Shown here one piece after another: positions 56,610-64,000 of a stretch of 64,000 bases of DNA. How positions within the stretch are numbered: the first letter of the stretch is position 1; each line of letters starts with the position of its first letter. The stretch spans positions 3,224,001-3,288,000 of the forward strand of contig NZ_CP118615.1 in the NCBI RefSeq assembly GCF_028993575.1, in the 5' to 3' direction. The position numbers and the translations under genes are program-made. Under the pieces are notes generated by a model, which searched no databases, was not told the DNA's origin, and was given only the letters and a program-made list of their open reading frames with translations. The stretch comes from Micromonospora cathayae (lineage in GTDB: Bacteria > Actinomycetota > Actinomycetes > Mycobacteriales > Micromonosporaceae).

Positions 56610-57719
56610 ATGACCACCACCACCGCGGGCGACGCCGCCCGAGACGGCAAGACCCGACCGGGCGGGACGTTCCGCACCGGCGGGCCGGCGGACTCGCCTT
56701 TCGTGCGGGCCTGCCGTCGGCAGCCCGGCCCGCACACCCCGGTCTGGTTCATGCGTCAGGCCGGACGTTCGCTGCCGGAGTACCGGGAGATCCGGGCCAA
56801 CGTGGCGATGCTGGAGTCCTGCCGCCGCCCCGAGCTGGTGGCCGAGATCACCCTCCAGCCGGTCCGCCGGCACGGGGTCGACGCCGCGATCCTGTTCAGC
56901 GACATCGTGGTGCCGGTCGCCGCGGCCGGCGTCGACCTGGACATCGTGCCCGGCACCGGCCCGGTGGTGGCCGAGCCGGTCCGTACCGCCGCCGACGTCG
57001 ACCGGATCCGCCCGATCACCCGTGACGACGTGTCCTTCGTCGACGAGGCGGTCCGGCTGCTCGTCGCCGAGCTGGGCGACACTCCGCTGATCGGGTTCGC
57101 CGGGGCCCCGTTCACCCTGGCCAGCTACCTGGTCGAGGGCGGCCCGTCGCGGACCCACGCGAAGACCAAGGCGCTGATGTACGGCGACCCGGAGCTGTGG
57201 CACGCGCTCTGCGGCCGGCTCGCCGAGGTGACCCTGGAGTTCCTCCGCGTCCAGGCCGCCGCCGGGGTCTCCGCCGTGCAACTGTTCGACTCGTGGGCCG
57301 GCGCGCTCTCCGAGGCCGACTACCGGCGCTACGTGCAGCCGCACTCGGCGCGGGTGCTGGCCGGGCTGGCCGACACCGGCATCCCGCGCATCCACTTCGG
57401 GGTGGGCACCGCCGAGCTGCTGACCGCGATGGGCGAGGCCGGGGCCGACGTGGTCGGCGTGGACTGGCGTACCCCGCTCGACGTCGCCACCGGGCGGATC
57501 GGCCCGGACCGGGCCGTCCAGGGCAACCTGGACCCGTGCGTGCTGTTCGCCCCCTGGCCGGTGGTGGAGGCCGAGGTGCGGCGCATCCTCGACGAGGGCC
57601 GGGCGGCCCCCGGCCACGTGTTCAACCTCGGCCACGGCGTCCTGCCGGAGACCGACCCCGACGTGCTGACCCGGGTGGTCGCGCTGGTGCACGAGGTGTC
57701 CGCGCGGCCCGTCGACTAG
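56610..57719 (+). CDS. hemE: Uroporphyrinogen decarboxylase
   Basis: 369 residues. Signature [24 protein letters not shown] segment, FSDIVVP, and [17 protein letters not shown]. It converts uroporphyrinogen III to coproporphyrinogen III. ATG 56610 gives the usual start before the conserved [26 protein letters not shown] lies 8 nt upstream. First gene of the haem set hemE-cgoX-chdC. Confidence 0.95.
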   Translation: MTTTTAGDAARDGKTRPGGTFRTGGPADSPFVRACRRQPGPHTPVWFMRQAGRSLPEYREIRANVAMLESCRRPELVAEITLQPVRRHGVDAAILFSDIVVPVAAAGVDLDIVPGTGPVVAEPVRTAADVDRIRPITRDDVSFVDEAVRLLVAELGDTPLIGFAGAPFTLASYLVEGGPSRTHAKTKALMYGDPELWHALCGRLAEVTLEFLRVQAAAGVSAVQLFDSWAGALSEADYRRYVQPHSARVLAGLADTGIPRIHFGVGTAELLTAMGEAGADVVGVDWRTPLDVATGRIGPDRAVQGNLDPCVLFAPWPVVEAEVRRILDEGRAAPGHVFNLGHGVLPETDPDVLTRVVALVHEVSARPVD

Positions 57720-57731
57720 CGGGAGGCGACC

Positions 57732-59141
57732 ATGCGGCGACCGTGGCGGATCGCGGTGGTCGGCGGCGGGATCACCGGGCTGGCCGCCGCCGTCCGGCTA
57801 CGCGACCGCGCCCCCGCCGGCACCGACATCACCGTGTACGAGCAGTCCGGTCTCCTCGGTGGCAAGCTGCGCACCGGCAGCCTGGCCGGCTCGACGGTGG
57901 AGTTCGGGGCCGAGTCGTTCCTGATGCGCGACCCGGCCGGCGGGGAGTCCGCGGCGGTGACCCTGGTCCGCCGGCTCGGGCTGACCGACGGGATCGTGCA
58001 CCCCACCGTCGGGCAGGCCGCGTTGGCCCTCGACGGGCGGCTGCGCCCGATCCCGGGCGGCACGCTGGTGGGTGTACCGGGGGATCTGGCGCAGGTGACG
58101 ACGGTGGCCGAGCCCACCGCGGCGGCCGACGTCGACGCCGGCCGGCCGCTGCTCGGGCCGGACGAGGACGTGCCGGTCGGCGCGCTGGTCCGGCAGCGGT
58201 TCGGTGACCAGGTGGTGGACCGGCTGGTCGACCCGATGCTCGGCGGGGTGTACGCCGGCCGCGCCGACGACCTCTCCCTGGTCACCACCATGCCGGCGCT
58301 GGCCCGGGCGGCCCGTACCGCGCACACCCTGACCGGGGCGGTGCGGGCGGCCCAGGCCGCCGCGCCCCGGGCCCCCGGCGCACCGGTCTTCGGCACCCTG
58401 GCCGGCGGGCTGAGCCGGCTGGTCGACGCGGCGGCCACCGCCAGCGGCGCGACCGTCCGGCGGAACGCCACCGTCCGCGAGCTGACCCCGGTCGCGGGCG
58501 GCTGGCGGCTCACCGTCGGCCCCACCCGCGACCCGGAGCACGTCGAGGTCGACGCGGTGGTGCTGGCCGTGCCGGCCCGCCCGGCCGCCCGGCTGCTGGC
58601 CGGCCCGGCCCCGCAGGTGGCGGGGACCGTCGGCGGGCTCGACTACGCCAGCGTCGCGCTGGTCACCCTGGCCCTGCCCGAGCCGGAGCTGCCCGCCCTG
58701 TCCGGGTTCCTGGTGCCCGGCACCGAGGGGCTGCTGATCAAGGCGGCCACCTTCTTCACCACCAAGTGGGGGCACCTGCGCCGGCCGGACGGGGTGGCGC
58801 TGGTGCGGGCCTCGGTGGGTCGGTACGGCGAGGAGCGGCAGTTGCAGCTCCCCGACGCGGAGCTGGTCGACACCGTGCACCGGGAACTGTCCGAGGTGCT
58901 CGGCGCGAAGCTGCCCACCCCGCTGGCCGGTCACGTGCAGCGCTGGGGTGGGGCGCTGCCGCAGTACACCCCCGGGCACCTGGACCGGGTGGCCGCCGCG
59001 CGGTCGGCCCTGCGGTCGGCGTACCCGACCCTCGCGCTGGCCGGGGCCGGGTACGACGGGGTGGGCATCCCGGTCTGCGTCCGCTCCGGCGGGACCGCGG
59101 CCGAAGAGATCATCAGCGCACTGGAAGGATCGGCGAGATGA
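57732..59141 (+). CDS. hemY: Coproporphyrinogen III oxidase (HemY/CgoX)
   Basis: 469 residues. FAD-binding [18 protein letters not shown] and [22 protein letters not shown], then the FAD C-terminal motif [14 protein letters not shown]. With HemQ next door, the product is coproporphyrin III rather than protoporphyrin: the coproporphyrin-dependent pathway of actinobacteria and firmicutes. ATG after GGGAGG, 12 bp after hemE. Its TGA overlaps the hemQ ATG. Confidence 0.93.
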   Translation: MRRPWRIAVVGGGITGLAAAVRLRDRAPAGTDITVYEQSGLLGGKLRTGSLAGSTVEFGAESFLMRDPAGGESAAVTLVRRLGLTDGIVHPTVGQAALALDGRLRPIPGGTLVGVPGDLAQVTTVAEPTAAADVDAGRPLLGPDEDVPVGALVRQRFGDQVVDRLVDPMLGGVYAGRADDLSLVTTMPALARAARTAHTLTGAVRAAQAAAPRAPGAPVFGTLAGGLSRLVDAAATASGATVRRNATVRELTPVAGGWRLTVGPTRDPEHVEVDAVVLAVPARPAARLLAGPAPQVAGTVGGLDYASVALVTLALPEPELPALSGFLVPGTEGLLIKAATFFTTKWGHLRRPDGVALVRASVGRYGEERQLQLPDAELVDTVHRELSEVLGAKLPTPLAGHVQRWGGALPQYTPGHLDRVAAARSALRSAYPTLALAGAGYDGVGIPVCVRSGGTAAEEIISALEGSAR

Positions 59142-59839
59142 CCGAGCAGAGCAACGCGGCCCGGCTGCGCGAACTGAACGCCAGCATCCGCTACACCATG
59201 TGGTCGGTGTTCCGGGCGAGCAGCCCGCTGCCGGCGCTGCGGGAGAACGTCACCGCCGAGGCCGAGGCCCTGGTCGAGGAGCTGGCCGGCAAGGACGTGG
59301 TGGTCCGGGGCACGTACGACGTGTCCGGGCTGCGGGCCGACGCCGACCTGATGATCTGGTGGCACTCCGCCTCCAGCGACGCCCTCCAGGACGCGTACGG
59401 CCGGTTCCGGCGGACCGCGCTGGGCCGGACGATGACCCCGGTGTGGTCGCAGATGGCCCTGCACCGGCCGGCCGAGTTCAACAAGAGCCACGTCCCGGCG
59501 TTCCTGGCCGGCGAGGAGGCCCGGGCGTACGTCTGCGTCTACCCGTTCGTCCGATCGTACGAGTGGTACCTGCTGCCGGACGCCGAGCGGCGGGAACTGC
59601 TCGCCGAGCACGGCCAGATGGCCCGGGGCTACCCGGACGTGCGGGCCAACACGGTCGCCTCGTTCGCGCTCGGCGACTACGAGTGGCTGCTCGCCTTCGA
59701 GGCCGACGAACTGCACCGGATCGTCGACCTGATGCGGGACCTGCGGGCCTCCCGGGCGCGCCGGCACGTCCGTGAGGAGATCCCCTTCTACACCGGCCGC
59801 CGCCGCAGCATCGGCGACATCGTCACGGCCCTGCCCTGA
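59138..59839 (+). CDS. hemQ: Coproheme decarboxylase
   Basis: 233 residues, chlorite-dismutase-like fold. Conserved RSYEWYLLP (catalytic Tyr), [15 protein letters not shown] with His at the haem side, and [11 protein letters not shown]. It oxidatively decarboxylates coproheme to haem b. ATG 59138 overlaps the hemY stop (ATGA). Terminal step of the pathway; the ferrochelatase gene (cpfC/hemH) is not in the window. Confidence 0.93.
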   Translation: MTEQSNAARLRELNASIRYTMWSVFRASSPLPALRENVTAEAEALVEELAGKDVVVRGTYDVSGLRADADLMIWWHSASSDALQDAYGRFRRTALGRTMTPVWSQMALHRPAEFNKSHVPAFLAGEEARAYVCVYPFVRSYEWYLLPDAERRELLAEHGQMARGYPDVRANTVASFALGDYEWLLAFEADELHRIVDLMRDLRASRARRHVREEIPFYTGRRRSIGDIVTALP

Positions 59840-59900
59840 GTCGCGCGTTCCGCGCTGGGCCGTGATCCGGGGCTGGGGAGCGGTCGGTGCGTGGGCCGGC

Positions 59901-59937
59901 CGGGGCCGCAGCCGGAGGGGATTCGGCTGCGGCCCCG
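59901..59937. terminator. Hairpin between hemQ and the LPMO gene
   Basis: Perfect 14-bp stem CGGGGCCGCAGCCG / CGGCTGCGGCCCCG (59901-59914, 59924-59937), 9-nt loop; convergent junction. Confidence 0.75.
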
Positions 59938-59944
59938 ACCGGGG

Positions 59945-61036
59945 TCACGCGGTGGTGGAGCAGGTCACGGGCGGCAGGCTGGTGCTGCTGCCCGAGGCGG
60001 TGAAGCCGAAGCTGGTGCTCGCTCCGGCGCCCAGGCTGCCGTTGTAGGCGACGTTGGTCGCCGCCACGGTGCCACCGCTGGTGGTGAGGTTGGCGTTCCA
60101 GAACTGGCTGATCTGCTGGCCGCTCGGCAGCGACCAGGTGACCCGCCAGCCCCTGATCGCGGCGCTGCCGGCGGTCACCTTGACCTCACCCTGGAAACCG
60201 CCGTTCCACGACGAGGTCACCGAGTAGGTGGCGGAGCAACCGTTCCCGGCGGGCGGCGGAGTGGTCGGCGGCGGCGTGGTGGGCGGCGGGGTGGTCGGCG
60301 GGGGCGTGGTCGGGGGCGGGGTGGTGGGCGGAGTCGTGGTGCCACCGAAGTTGACGTCACTGCACAGGTAGTACGACTGGTCCAGGTGGCTGGCCTGCCA
60401 GATGGTGTAGACGATGTGCCGGCCGGTGCGGCCCGGCGCGTTGGCCGGGATGCTGATCTCGACACCCTCGGGGACCTTCTGCCACTCCGAGGCAGGGGTG
60501 TTGCCGATCTGGCCGACCAGTTCCAGGTCGCTCCAGGCCAGCGGCTTGGTGAGCGCGTTGAAGCCCTGCTTGGTGGCGTACACCCGGATGTAGTCGGCGC
60601 CGTGGCTGGCCTGGTCGAAGAACCGGATGCGGAAGCTGTTGGCGATGTTGGTCGTCTTCCACGCGCCGACCGTGTCGAGGGCGTTGTAGCGCCCGTTCTG
60701 GGTCCGGCCGCCGGAACAGAGTTGGCCGTCCGGGATGGCACCCTGGTGGTTGCCGGCGACGCCCTCGCGGAACAGGCCGTTCCAGTTCCACATGGCCTGC
60801 GGGTCGGCCTGCCAGGCCTGCCAGCACATCGGGTCCTGGTTGGCCATGTCAGGGTTCTGGAAGTCGCTGCCCCAGCGCTGCCAGCAGCCGTAGTTGCGGG
60901 ACGCGGGGTCGAGCACGTTGCCGTGGGCGGAGGCGGGGTTGGTCAGCGCCGTGGTCAGGAGCAGCACGCCGGTCGCGGCGGCGGCGAGCAGCCCCGCCAC
61001 GAGCGGCTTGCGACGGGTACGGGTCAGGATGGACAT
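59945..61036 (-). CDS. AA10 lytic polysaccharide monooxygenase with CBM2
   Basis: 363 residues. Signal peptide ends TNPASA, exposing His38 as the N-terminal copper His; GNVLDPASRNYGCWQRWG and IWQASHLDQSYYLCSDVNF (second Cu His and the disulfide Cys) are typical of AA10. The catalytic domain most resembles Thermobifida E7 (TfLPMO10A), which oxidises chitin and cellulose. A Thr/Pro linker (about 240-270) joins a C-terminal CBM2 (GCSATYSVTSSWNGGFQGEV, SQFWNANLTT). Secreted. Promoter and an inverted repeat lie upstream. Confidence 0.93.
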   Translation of the reverse strand: MSILTRTRRKPLVAGLLAAAATGVLLLTTALTNPASAHGNVLDPASRNYGCWQRWGSDFQNPDMANQDPMCWQAWQADPQAMWNWNGLFREGVAGNHQGAIPDGQLCSGGRTQNGRYNALDTVGAWKTTNIANSFRIRFFDQASHGADYIRVYATKQGFNALTKPLAWSDLELVGQIGNTPASEWQKVPEGVEISIPANAPGRTGRHIVYTIWQASHLDQSYYLCSDVNFGGTTTPPTTPPPTTPPPTTPPPTTPPPTTPPPAGNGCSATYSVTSSWNGGFQGEVKVTAGSAAIRGWRVTWSLPSGQQISQFWNANLTTSGGTVAATNVAYNGSLGAGASTSFGFTASGSSTSLPPVTCSTTA

Positions 61037-61075
61037 GAGCCTTCCAGGGGGAGTGTCGGACTGACGTCGTCCGGC

Positions 61076-61093
61076 CGGGAGTGCCCGCTCCCG
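61076..61093. promoter_or_regulatory. Inverted repeat in LPMO leader
   Basis: CGGGAG-N6-CTCCCG, 39 bp upstream of the LPMO start and inside the predicted leader. It resembles but does not match the CebR site (TGGGAGCGCTCCCA). Confidence 0.35.
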
Positions 61094-61132
61094 CGCCGAC
61101 TGTGCGTGGCTCCCGCGGCGGCTCTGCTGCGC

Positions 61133-61161
61133 AGAATGCCATTTCTATAGTCGTCAGTCAA
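61133..61161 (-). promoter_or_regulatory. Promoter of the LPMO gene
   Basis: Minus strand TTGACT (-35, 61156-61161), 17 nt, CATTCT (-10, 61133-61138). AT-rich for this genome. Confidence 0.6.
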
Positions 61162-61279
61162 TCCCTGCCCGGTTCGGGCTGCGGGTACGAGACCCTGCCT
61201 TGCTCGGTTGGGGCTGTGGCGCGATGCCCTGCCCGGCCCGGCTGCCCGGTCCGGTCCGGCGCTGGCGGCCGGACCGCCG

Positions 61280-61732
61280 TCAGGGGGTCGGCTCCCGGCG
61301 CATCGGCGTGTGCGGGATGCCGTCCTCGACGTACTCCGGGCCGCTGGCCGCGAAACCATGCCCGGCGTAGAAGCCGACCAGATGCGACTGCGCATCCAGG
61401 ACGCACGGCCGGTGCCCCACCACCGCCAACGCCTCGACCATCAGGCGTCCCGCGTGTCCGTGGCCGCGCGCCGCCGGGGCCACCACCACCCGACCGATCC
61501 GTTCGACGCCGCCGGGGTCGGCCAGGATCCGCAGGTACGCCACGGGCGTGCCGTTCTCGGCCAACCACAGGTGCCGGGTGCCCGGCTCGACGTCCCGCCC
61601 GTCGAGTTCCGGGTACGGGCAGTTCTGTTCGACCACGAACACGTCGATGCGCAGGCGCAGCAGGTCGTGGAAGGTGCGGGCATCCAGGTCGGCGAAGGAG
61701 GCGACCCGCAGGTCGGTGGTACGCGACGGCAT
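61280..61732 (-). CDS. ElaA-like GNAT acetyltransferase
   Basis: 150 residues. RLRIDVFVVEQNCPYPELDGRD is the ElaA-type opening; the acetyl-CoA loop is RGHGHAGRLM. Substrate unknown. ATG 61732 has TAGCAT 6 nt upstream (leaderless). Lies upstream of the LPMO gene on the same strand but separated by 243 bp with its own promoter. Confidence 0.85.
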   Translation of the reverse strand: MPSRTTDLRVASFADLDARTFHDLLRLRIDVFVVEQNCPYPELDGRDVEPGTRHLWLAENGTPVAYLRILADPGGVERIGRVVVAPAARGHGHAGRLMVEALAVVGHRPCVLDAQSHLVGFYAGHGFAASGPEYVEDGIPHTPMRREPTP

Positions 61733-61776
61733 CCCGTGATGCTAGGTCCCCGGGTGCCGGCAGCCGGTCGGCCCCC

Positions 61777-61870
61777 TCGGCGGTGCCTGCCCCGGGCGGT
61801 CCGTCGGCTCTCGGCGGTGCCTGCTCCGGGCGGTCGGTCGGCCCTCTCGGCGGTGCCTGCCCCGGGTGGT
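61777..61870. repeat. Three 24-bp imperfect repeats
   Basis: Units at 61777-61800, 61811-61834 and 61847-61870 share TCGGCGGTGCCTGC followed by CCGGG. Spacer between GNAT and the small Cys-rich gene. Confidence 0.75.
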
Positions 61871-61926
61871 CCGTCGGCCGGTTGGAGCGGCAGCGGTGGG
61901 TGGCCCCGGTAACGGCCCGGTGTTCC

Positions 61927-62187
61927 TCAGGCGGGGCGGGCGCCGACGGCGTCGGCGATGGCGGCGGCGCGTTCGCCCTCCACCGCGCGGGCGCAGTGCG
62001 CCGAGCAGAAGAACCGGCCGGACACCTCGGTACCGTGGCCGACGATCTTGAGCTGGCAGTTCTCGCAGATCGGAGCGAGCTTGTGCACGGCGCACTCGAA
62101 GGAGTCGAAGGTGTGCGTGTCACCGCTGACCGTCCGCACCTCGAACGCCATCCAGTAGTCGTTGCCGCAGACCTCACACGTCGCCAT
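61927..62187 (-). CDS. Small Cys-rich (zinc-ribbon-like) protein
   Basis: 86 residues, seven Cys. CEVCGNDYW at residues 4-12 and CENC, FFCSAHCARAVEG further on look like two metal-binding knuckles with a His (CAVHKL). ATG 62187 follows GGGGG directly and CACCCT 6 nt upstream. No family recognised with confidence. Divergent from the CBM48-like gene. Confidence 0.72.
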   Translation of the reverse strand: MATCEVCGNDYWMAFEVRTVSGDTHTFDSFECAVHKLAPICENCQLKIVGHGTEVSGRFFCSAHCARAVEGERAAAIADAVGARPA

Positions 62188-62317
62188 GCCCCCAGGGTGC
62201 GGCACCGGACCGGGCGTCGGGGGCGGAACGGGCGAAAGCCACCCGGTCGGCGGCGCGTCGTCCCGGGCGTGTCGCGCGTTGGTCCGGGTGAGAGGCCCTG
62301 ACCGGCGGAGGATCGGC

Positions 62318-62593
62318 GTGATCAAACGCAGCAAGCTCTTCGGTAACCAGACCCGGGTCACCTTCTGCCTGCCCCGCGACGTCCCGCCCGGGACGGTGAG
62401 CGTGGTCGGCTCGTTCAACGACTGGGAACCCGGCCGGCACGAACTGGTCGCCCGCCGCGACGGCACCCGTACCGTCACCGTGAAGCTGCCCCCGGGGGAG
62501 TACCGCTTCCGGTACCTGGCCAGTGGCGGCGTGTGGCTGGACGACGAGCACGCCGACGCGCTCGACGAGCGGGGCGGCCTGCTGCTGATCTGA
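62318..62593 (+). CDS. Stand-alone CBM48 / isoamylase-N-like protein
   Basis: 91 residues from GTG 62318 with GGAGG 6 nt upstream. SVVGSFNDWEPGRHEL and GEYRFRYLASGGVWLDDE are hallmarks of the glycogen-binding early-set domain (CBM48). No catalytic domain follows, so it may bind glycogen or alpha-glucan as a regulatory subunit. No glycogen gene is nearby. Confidence 0.82.
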   Translation: MIKRSKLFGNQTRVTFCLPRDVPPGTVSVVGSFNDWEPGRHELVARRDGTRTVTVKLPPGEYRFRYLASGGVWLDDEHADALDERGGLLLI

Positions 62594-62613
62594 ACCCGCC
62601 GACCGGCCGTCCG

Positions 62614-63018
62614 CTACTTCGGTTCCAGGCGGAGGGAGACCGAGTTCACGCAGTGCCGGGTGTCCTTCGGGGTGAACCCCTCGCCGTGGAAGACGTGCCC
62701 CAGGTGACTGTCGCAGCGCGCGCAGCGGATCTCCGTACGCCGCATGCCGAGGCTGGTGTCCTCGATCTCCTTCACCGCGCCGGGCAGCGCGTCGTCGAAG
62801 CTCGGCCAACCGCAGTGCGAGTCGAACTTGGTGTCGCTGGAGAAGAGTTCCGCGCCACAGGCCCGGCAGTGGTAGACGCCGGCCGTCTTGGTGTCGACGT
62901 ACTCACCGGTCCACGGGCGTTCGGTGCCGGCCTGGCGCAGCACCCGGAACTCCTCGGGGCTGAGCCGGACCCGCCACTCGTCGTCGGTGCGGGGCAGTTC
63001 GCTCTCGGAAAGACTCAC
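62614..63018 (-). CDS. msrB: Peptide-methionine (R)-S-oxide reductase
   Basis: 134 residues. Zinc Cys pairs CRACG and CARCD, GWPSF, and the catalytic Cys in RHCVNSVSL. It repairs methionine-R-sulfoxide in proteins. GTG 63018 has TACCGT 6 nt upstream (leaderless). Convergent with the CBM48-like gene and divergent from the LigD-type gene. Confidence 0.95.
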   Translation of the reverse strand: MSLSESELPRTDDEWRVRLSPEEFRVLRQAGTERPWTGEYVDTKTAGVYHCRACGAELFSSDTKFDSHCGWPSFDDALPGAVKEIEDTSLGMRRTEIRCARCDSHLGHVFHGEGFTPKDTRHCVNSVSLRLEPK

Positions 63019-63065
63019 CCGTCAACGGTACGCCGGGTGTCACAGGTGTGGCATATGGTCGCGGA

Positions 63066-64000
63066 ATGGGTGGCACCAGCAGGGCGGTCGAGGTCGAGGT
63101 CGCCGGGCACACCGTCCGGCTGAGCAGCCCGGACCGGGTGATCTATCCGGGGCGGGGCTTCACCAAGGCCGACGTCTTCCACTACTACCTCGCCGTGGGT
63201 GACGGCATCATGCGGGCGCTGCGGCACCGCCCCACCACCCTGCAACGCTTCCCCGAGGGCATCGAGGGGGAGATGTTCTTCCAGAAGCGGGTGCCGGCCC
63301 GGGGCGTGCCGCCGTGGGTGGAGACCGCCCGGATCAACTTCCCGAGCGGGCGCAGCGCCGACGAGCTGTGCCCGGCCGACCTGGCCCACGTGGCCTGGGC
63401 CGCGCAGATGGGCACGATCGTGTTCCACCCGTGGCCGGTCCGCTCCGCCGACGTGGACCGGCCCGACGAGCTGCGCATCGACCTGGACCCGCAGCCCGGC
63501 ACCGACTTCGCCGACGCGGTGGTGGCTGCCGGCGAGGTCCGGGCGCTGCTCGACGAGCTGGGGGTGACCGGCTGGCCGAAGACCTCCGGCGGCCGGGGCG
63601 TGCACGTCTACCTGCGCATCCAGCCCCGCTGGACGTTCACCGAGGTGCGCCGGGCCACCATCGCGCTGGCCCGGGAGCTGGAACGCCGCCGCCCCGACCT
63701 GGTCACCACCGCCTGGTGGAAGGAGCAGCGCGGGGCGCACGTCTTCGTCGACTACAACCAGATGGCCCGGGACCGGACCATCGCCTGCGCGTACTCGTTA
63801 CGGGCCAACGCACGGGCCACCGTCTCCACCCCGGTTGACTGGGGTGAACTGCCCGACGTCGATCCGGACGACCTGCACCTGGGCAGCGTGCCGGCCCGGT
63901 TGGCCGAGCGCGGCGACCCGCACGCCGGCATCGACGACGCCCCGTGGGACATCACCCCGCTGCTGGAGTGGGCCGACCGGGACGACGCGGCCGGCTCGGG
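63066..64000 (+). CDS. LigD-type DNA polymerase (PolDom), 3' end cut
   Basis: 311 codons visible, running off the window end. Archaeo-eukaryotic-primase fold of LigD: metal motif LRIDLDPQPGTDF, GRGVHVYLRI and VFVDYNQMARDRTIACAYSL. No ligase or nuclease domain is seen before it, and typical stand-alone PolDom proteins end near this point, so this is probably a separate polymerase for NHEJ or gap filling. ATG 63066 has TATGGT 6 nt upstream. Confidence 0.88.
   Translation, partial: MGGTSRAVEVEVAGHTVRLSSPDRVIYPGRGFTKADVFHYYLAVGDGIMRALRHRPTTLQRFPEGIEGEMFFQKRVPARGVPPWVETARINFPSGRSADELCPADLAHVAWAAQMGTIVFHPWPVRSADVDRPDELRIDLDPQPGTDFADAVVAAGEVRALLDELGVTGWPKTSGGRGVHVYLRIQPRWTFTEVRRATIALARELERRRPDLVTTAWWKEQRGAHVFVDYNQMARDRTIACAYSLRANARATVSTPVDWGELPDVDPDDLHLGSVPARLAERGDPHAGIDDAPWDITPLLEWADRDDAAGS

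Noticed and set aside
61076..61093. True CebR operator before the LPMO gene
   Set aside because: Half-sites are 6 nt apart and do not form the continuous 14-bp CebR palindrome.
63019..63065. SigR-type promoter for msrB
   Set aside because: No GGAAT/GGAAC at the right distance; the only signal is a leaderless -10.

Overview
The window is about 64 kb of very GC-rich actinobacterial chromosome. Gene content, codon bias and gene order point to Micromonosporaceae (Micromonospora or a close relative). It reads as ordinary core chromosome: I see no phage, integrase, insertion sequence, CRISPR array, rRNA or tRNA. From memory, much of the order from the two primary-type sigma genes to msrB matches the Mycobacterium tuberculosis stretch from sigB/sigA down to msrB (cei, DUF4193, DUF3093, dut, DUF3710, OB-fold, DUF3159, ceoC, ceoB, permease, RNA methyltransferase, dxs, RNase D, DUF3000, hemE, hemY, hemQ, msrB). 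That makes this an old syntenic block with lineage-specific insertions.

Layout. 1-6.6 kb: end of a GNAT/acyl-CoA-synthetase (Pat-type) protein, a SigB-like sigma factor, Spo0M, D-aminoacyl-tRNA deacylase and a methyltransferase. 6.8-10.8 kb: an iron ABC transporter operon (fbpA-fbpB-fbpC, minus strand) with an iron-box-like operator. 11-17.5 kb: HhH-GPD protein, DUF3099, the pseudouridine-degradation pair psuG-psuK, DUF3039, a TRIC/UPF0126 membrane protein and an SF2 helicase. 17.6-21.5 kb: a small zinc-binding-type protein, the principal sigma factor RpoD/HrdB, an inositol monophosphatase and a LytR_C-domain protein. 22-26.8 kb: DUF4193, DUF3093, dut, DUF3710, OB-fold and DUF3159 proteins. 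27-35 kb: two RCK/TrkA proteins divergent from a KimA-type potassium transporter, then an RNA methyltransferase, anmK and dxs. 35-48.3 kb is the most lineage-specific part: a lipoprotein, two convergent paralogous polytopic membrane proteins, a PQQ-like beta-propeller, a C39-type peptidase, a two-component system, and two paralogous Pro-rich-tail membrane proteins around a VOC gene. 48.5-53.3 kb: fadJ-type and thiolase genes of beta-oxidation, and RNase D. 53.5-55.7 kb: a membrane-anchored HtrA-like protease and a Pro-rich coiled-coil protein. 55.7-59.8 kb: DUF3000 and the coproporphyrin-dependent haem genes hemE-cgoX-chdC. 59.9-64 kb: an AA10 LPMO with CBM2, GNAT, a Cys-rich protein, a CBM48-like protein, msrB, and a LigD-type polymerase domain cut by the window end.

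Shared features. Many genes appear leaderless, with a -10 hexamer (nAnnnT) 6-9 nt from the start codon. Several operons use ATGA/GTGA stop-start overlaps. Convergent junctions carry long perfect hairpins. Gene 3' ends are often partly duplicated into the adjacent spacer. The points I rank highest are the KimA-like transporter beside the CeoB/CeoC RCK pair, a 170-bp perfect identity between the two sigma-factor genes, and the duplicated membrane-protein families in 35-48 kb.
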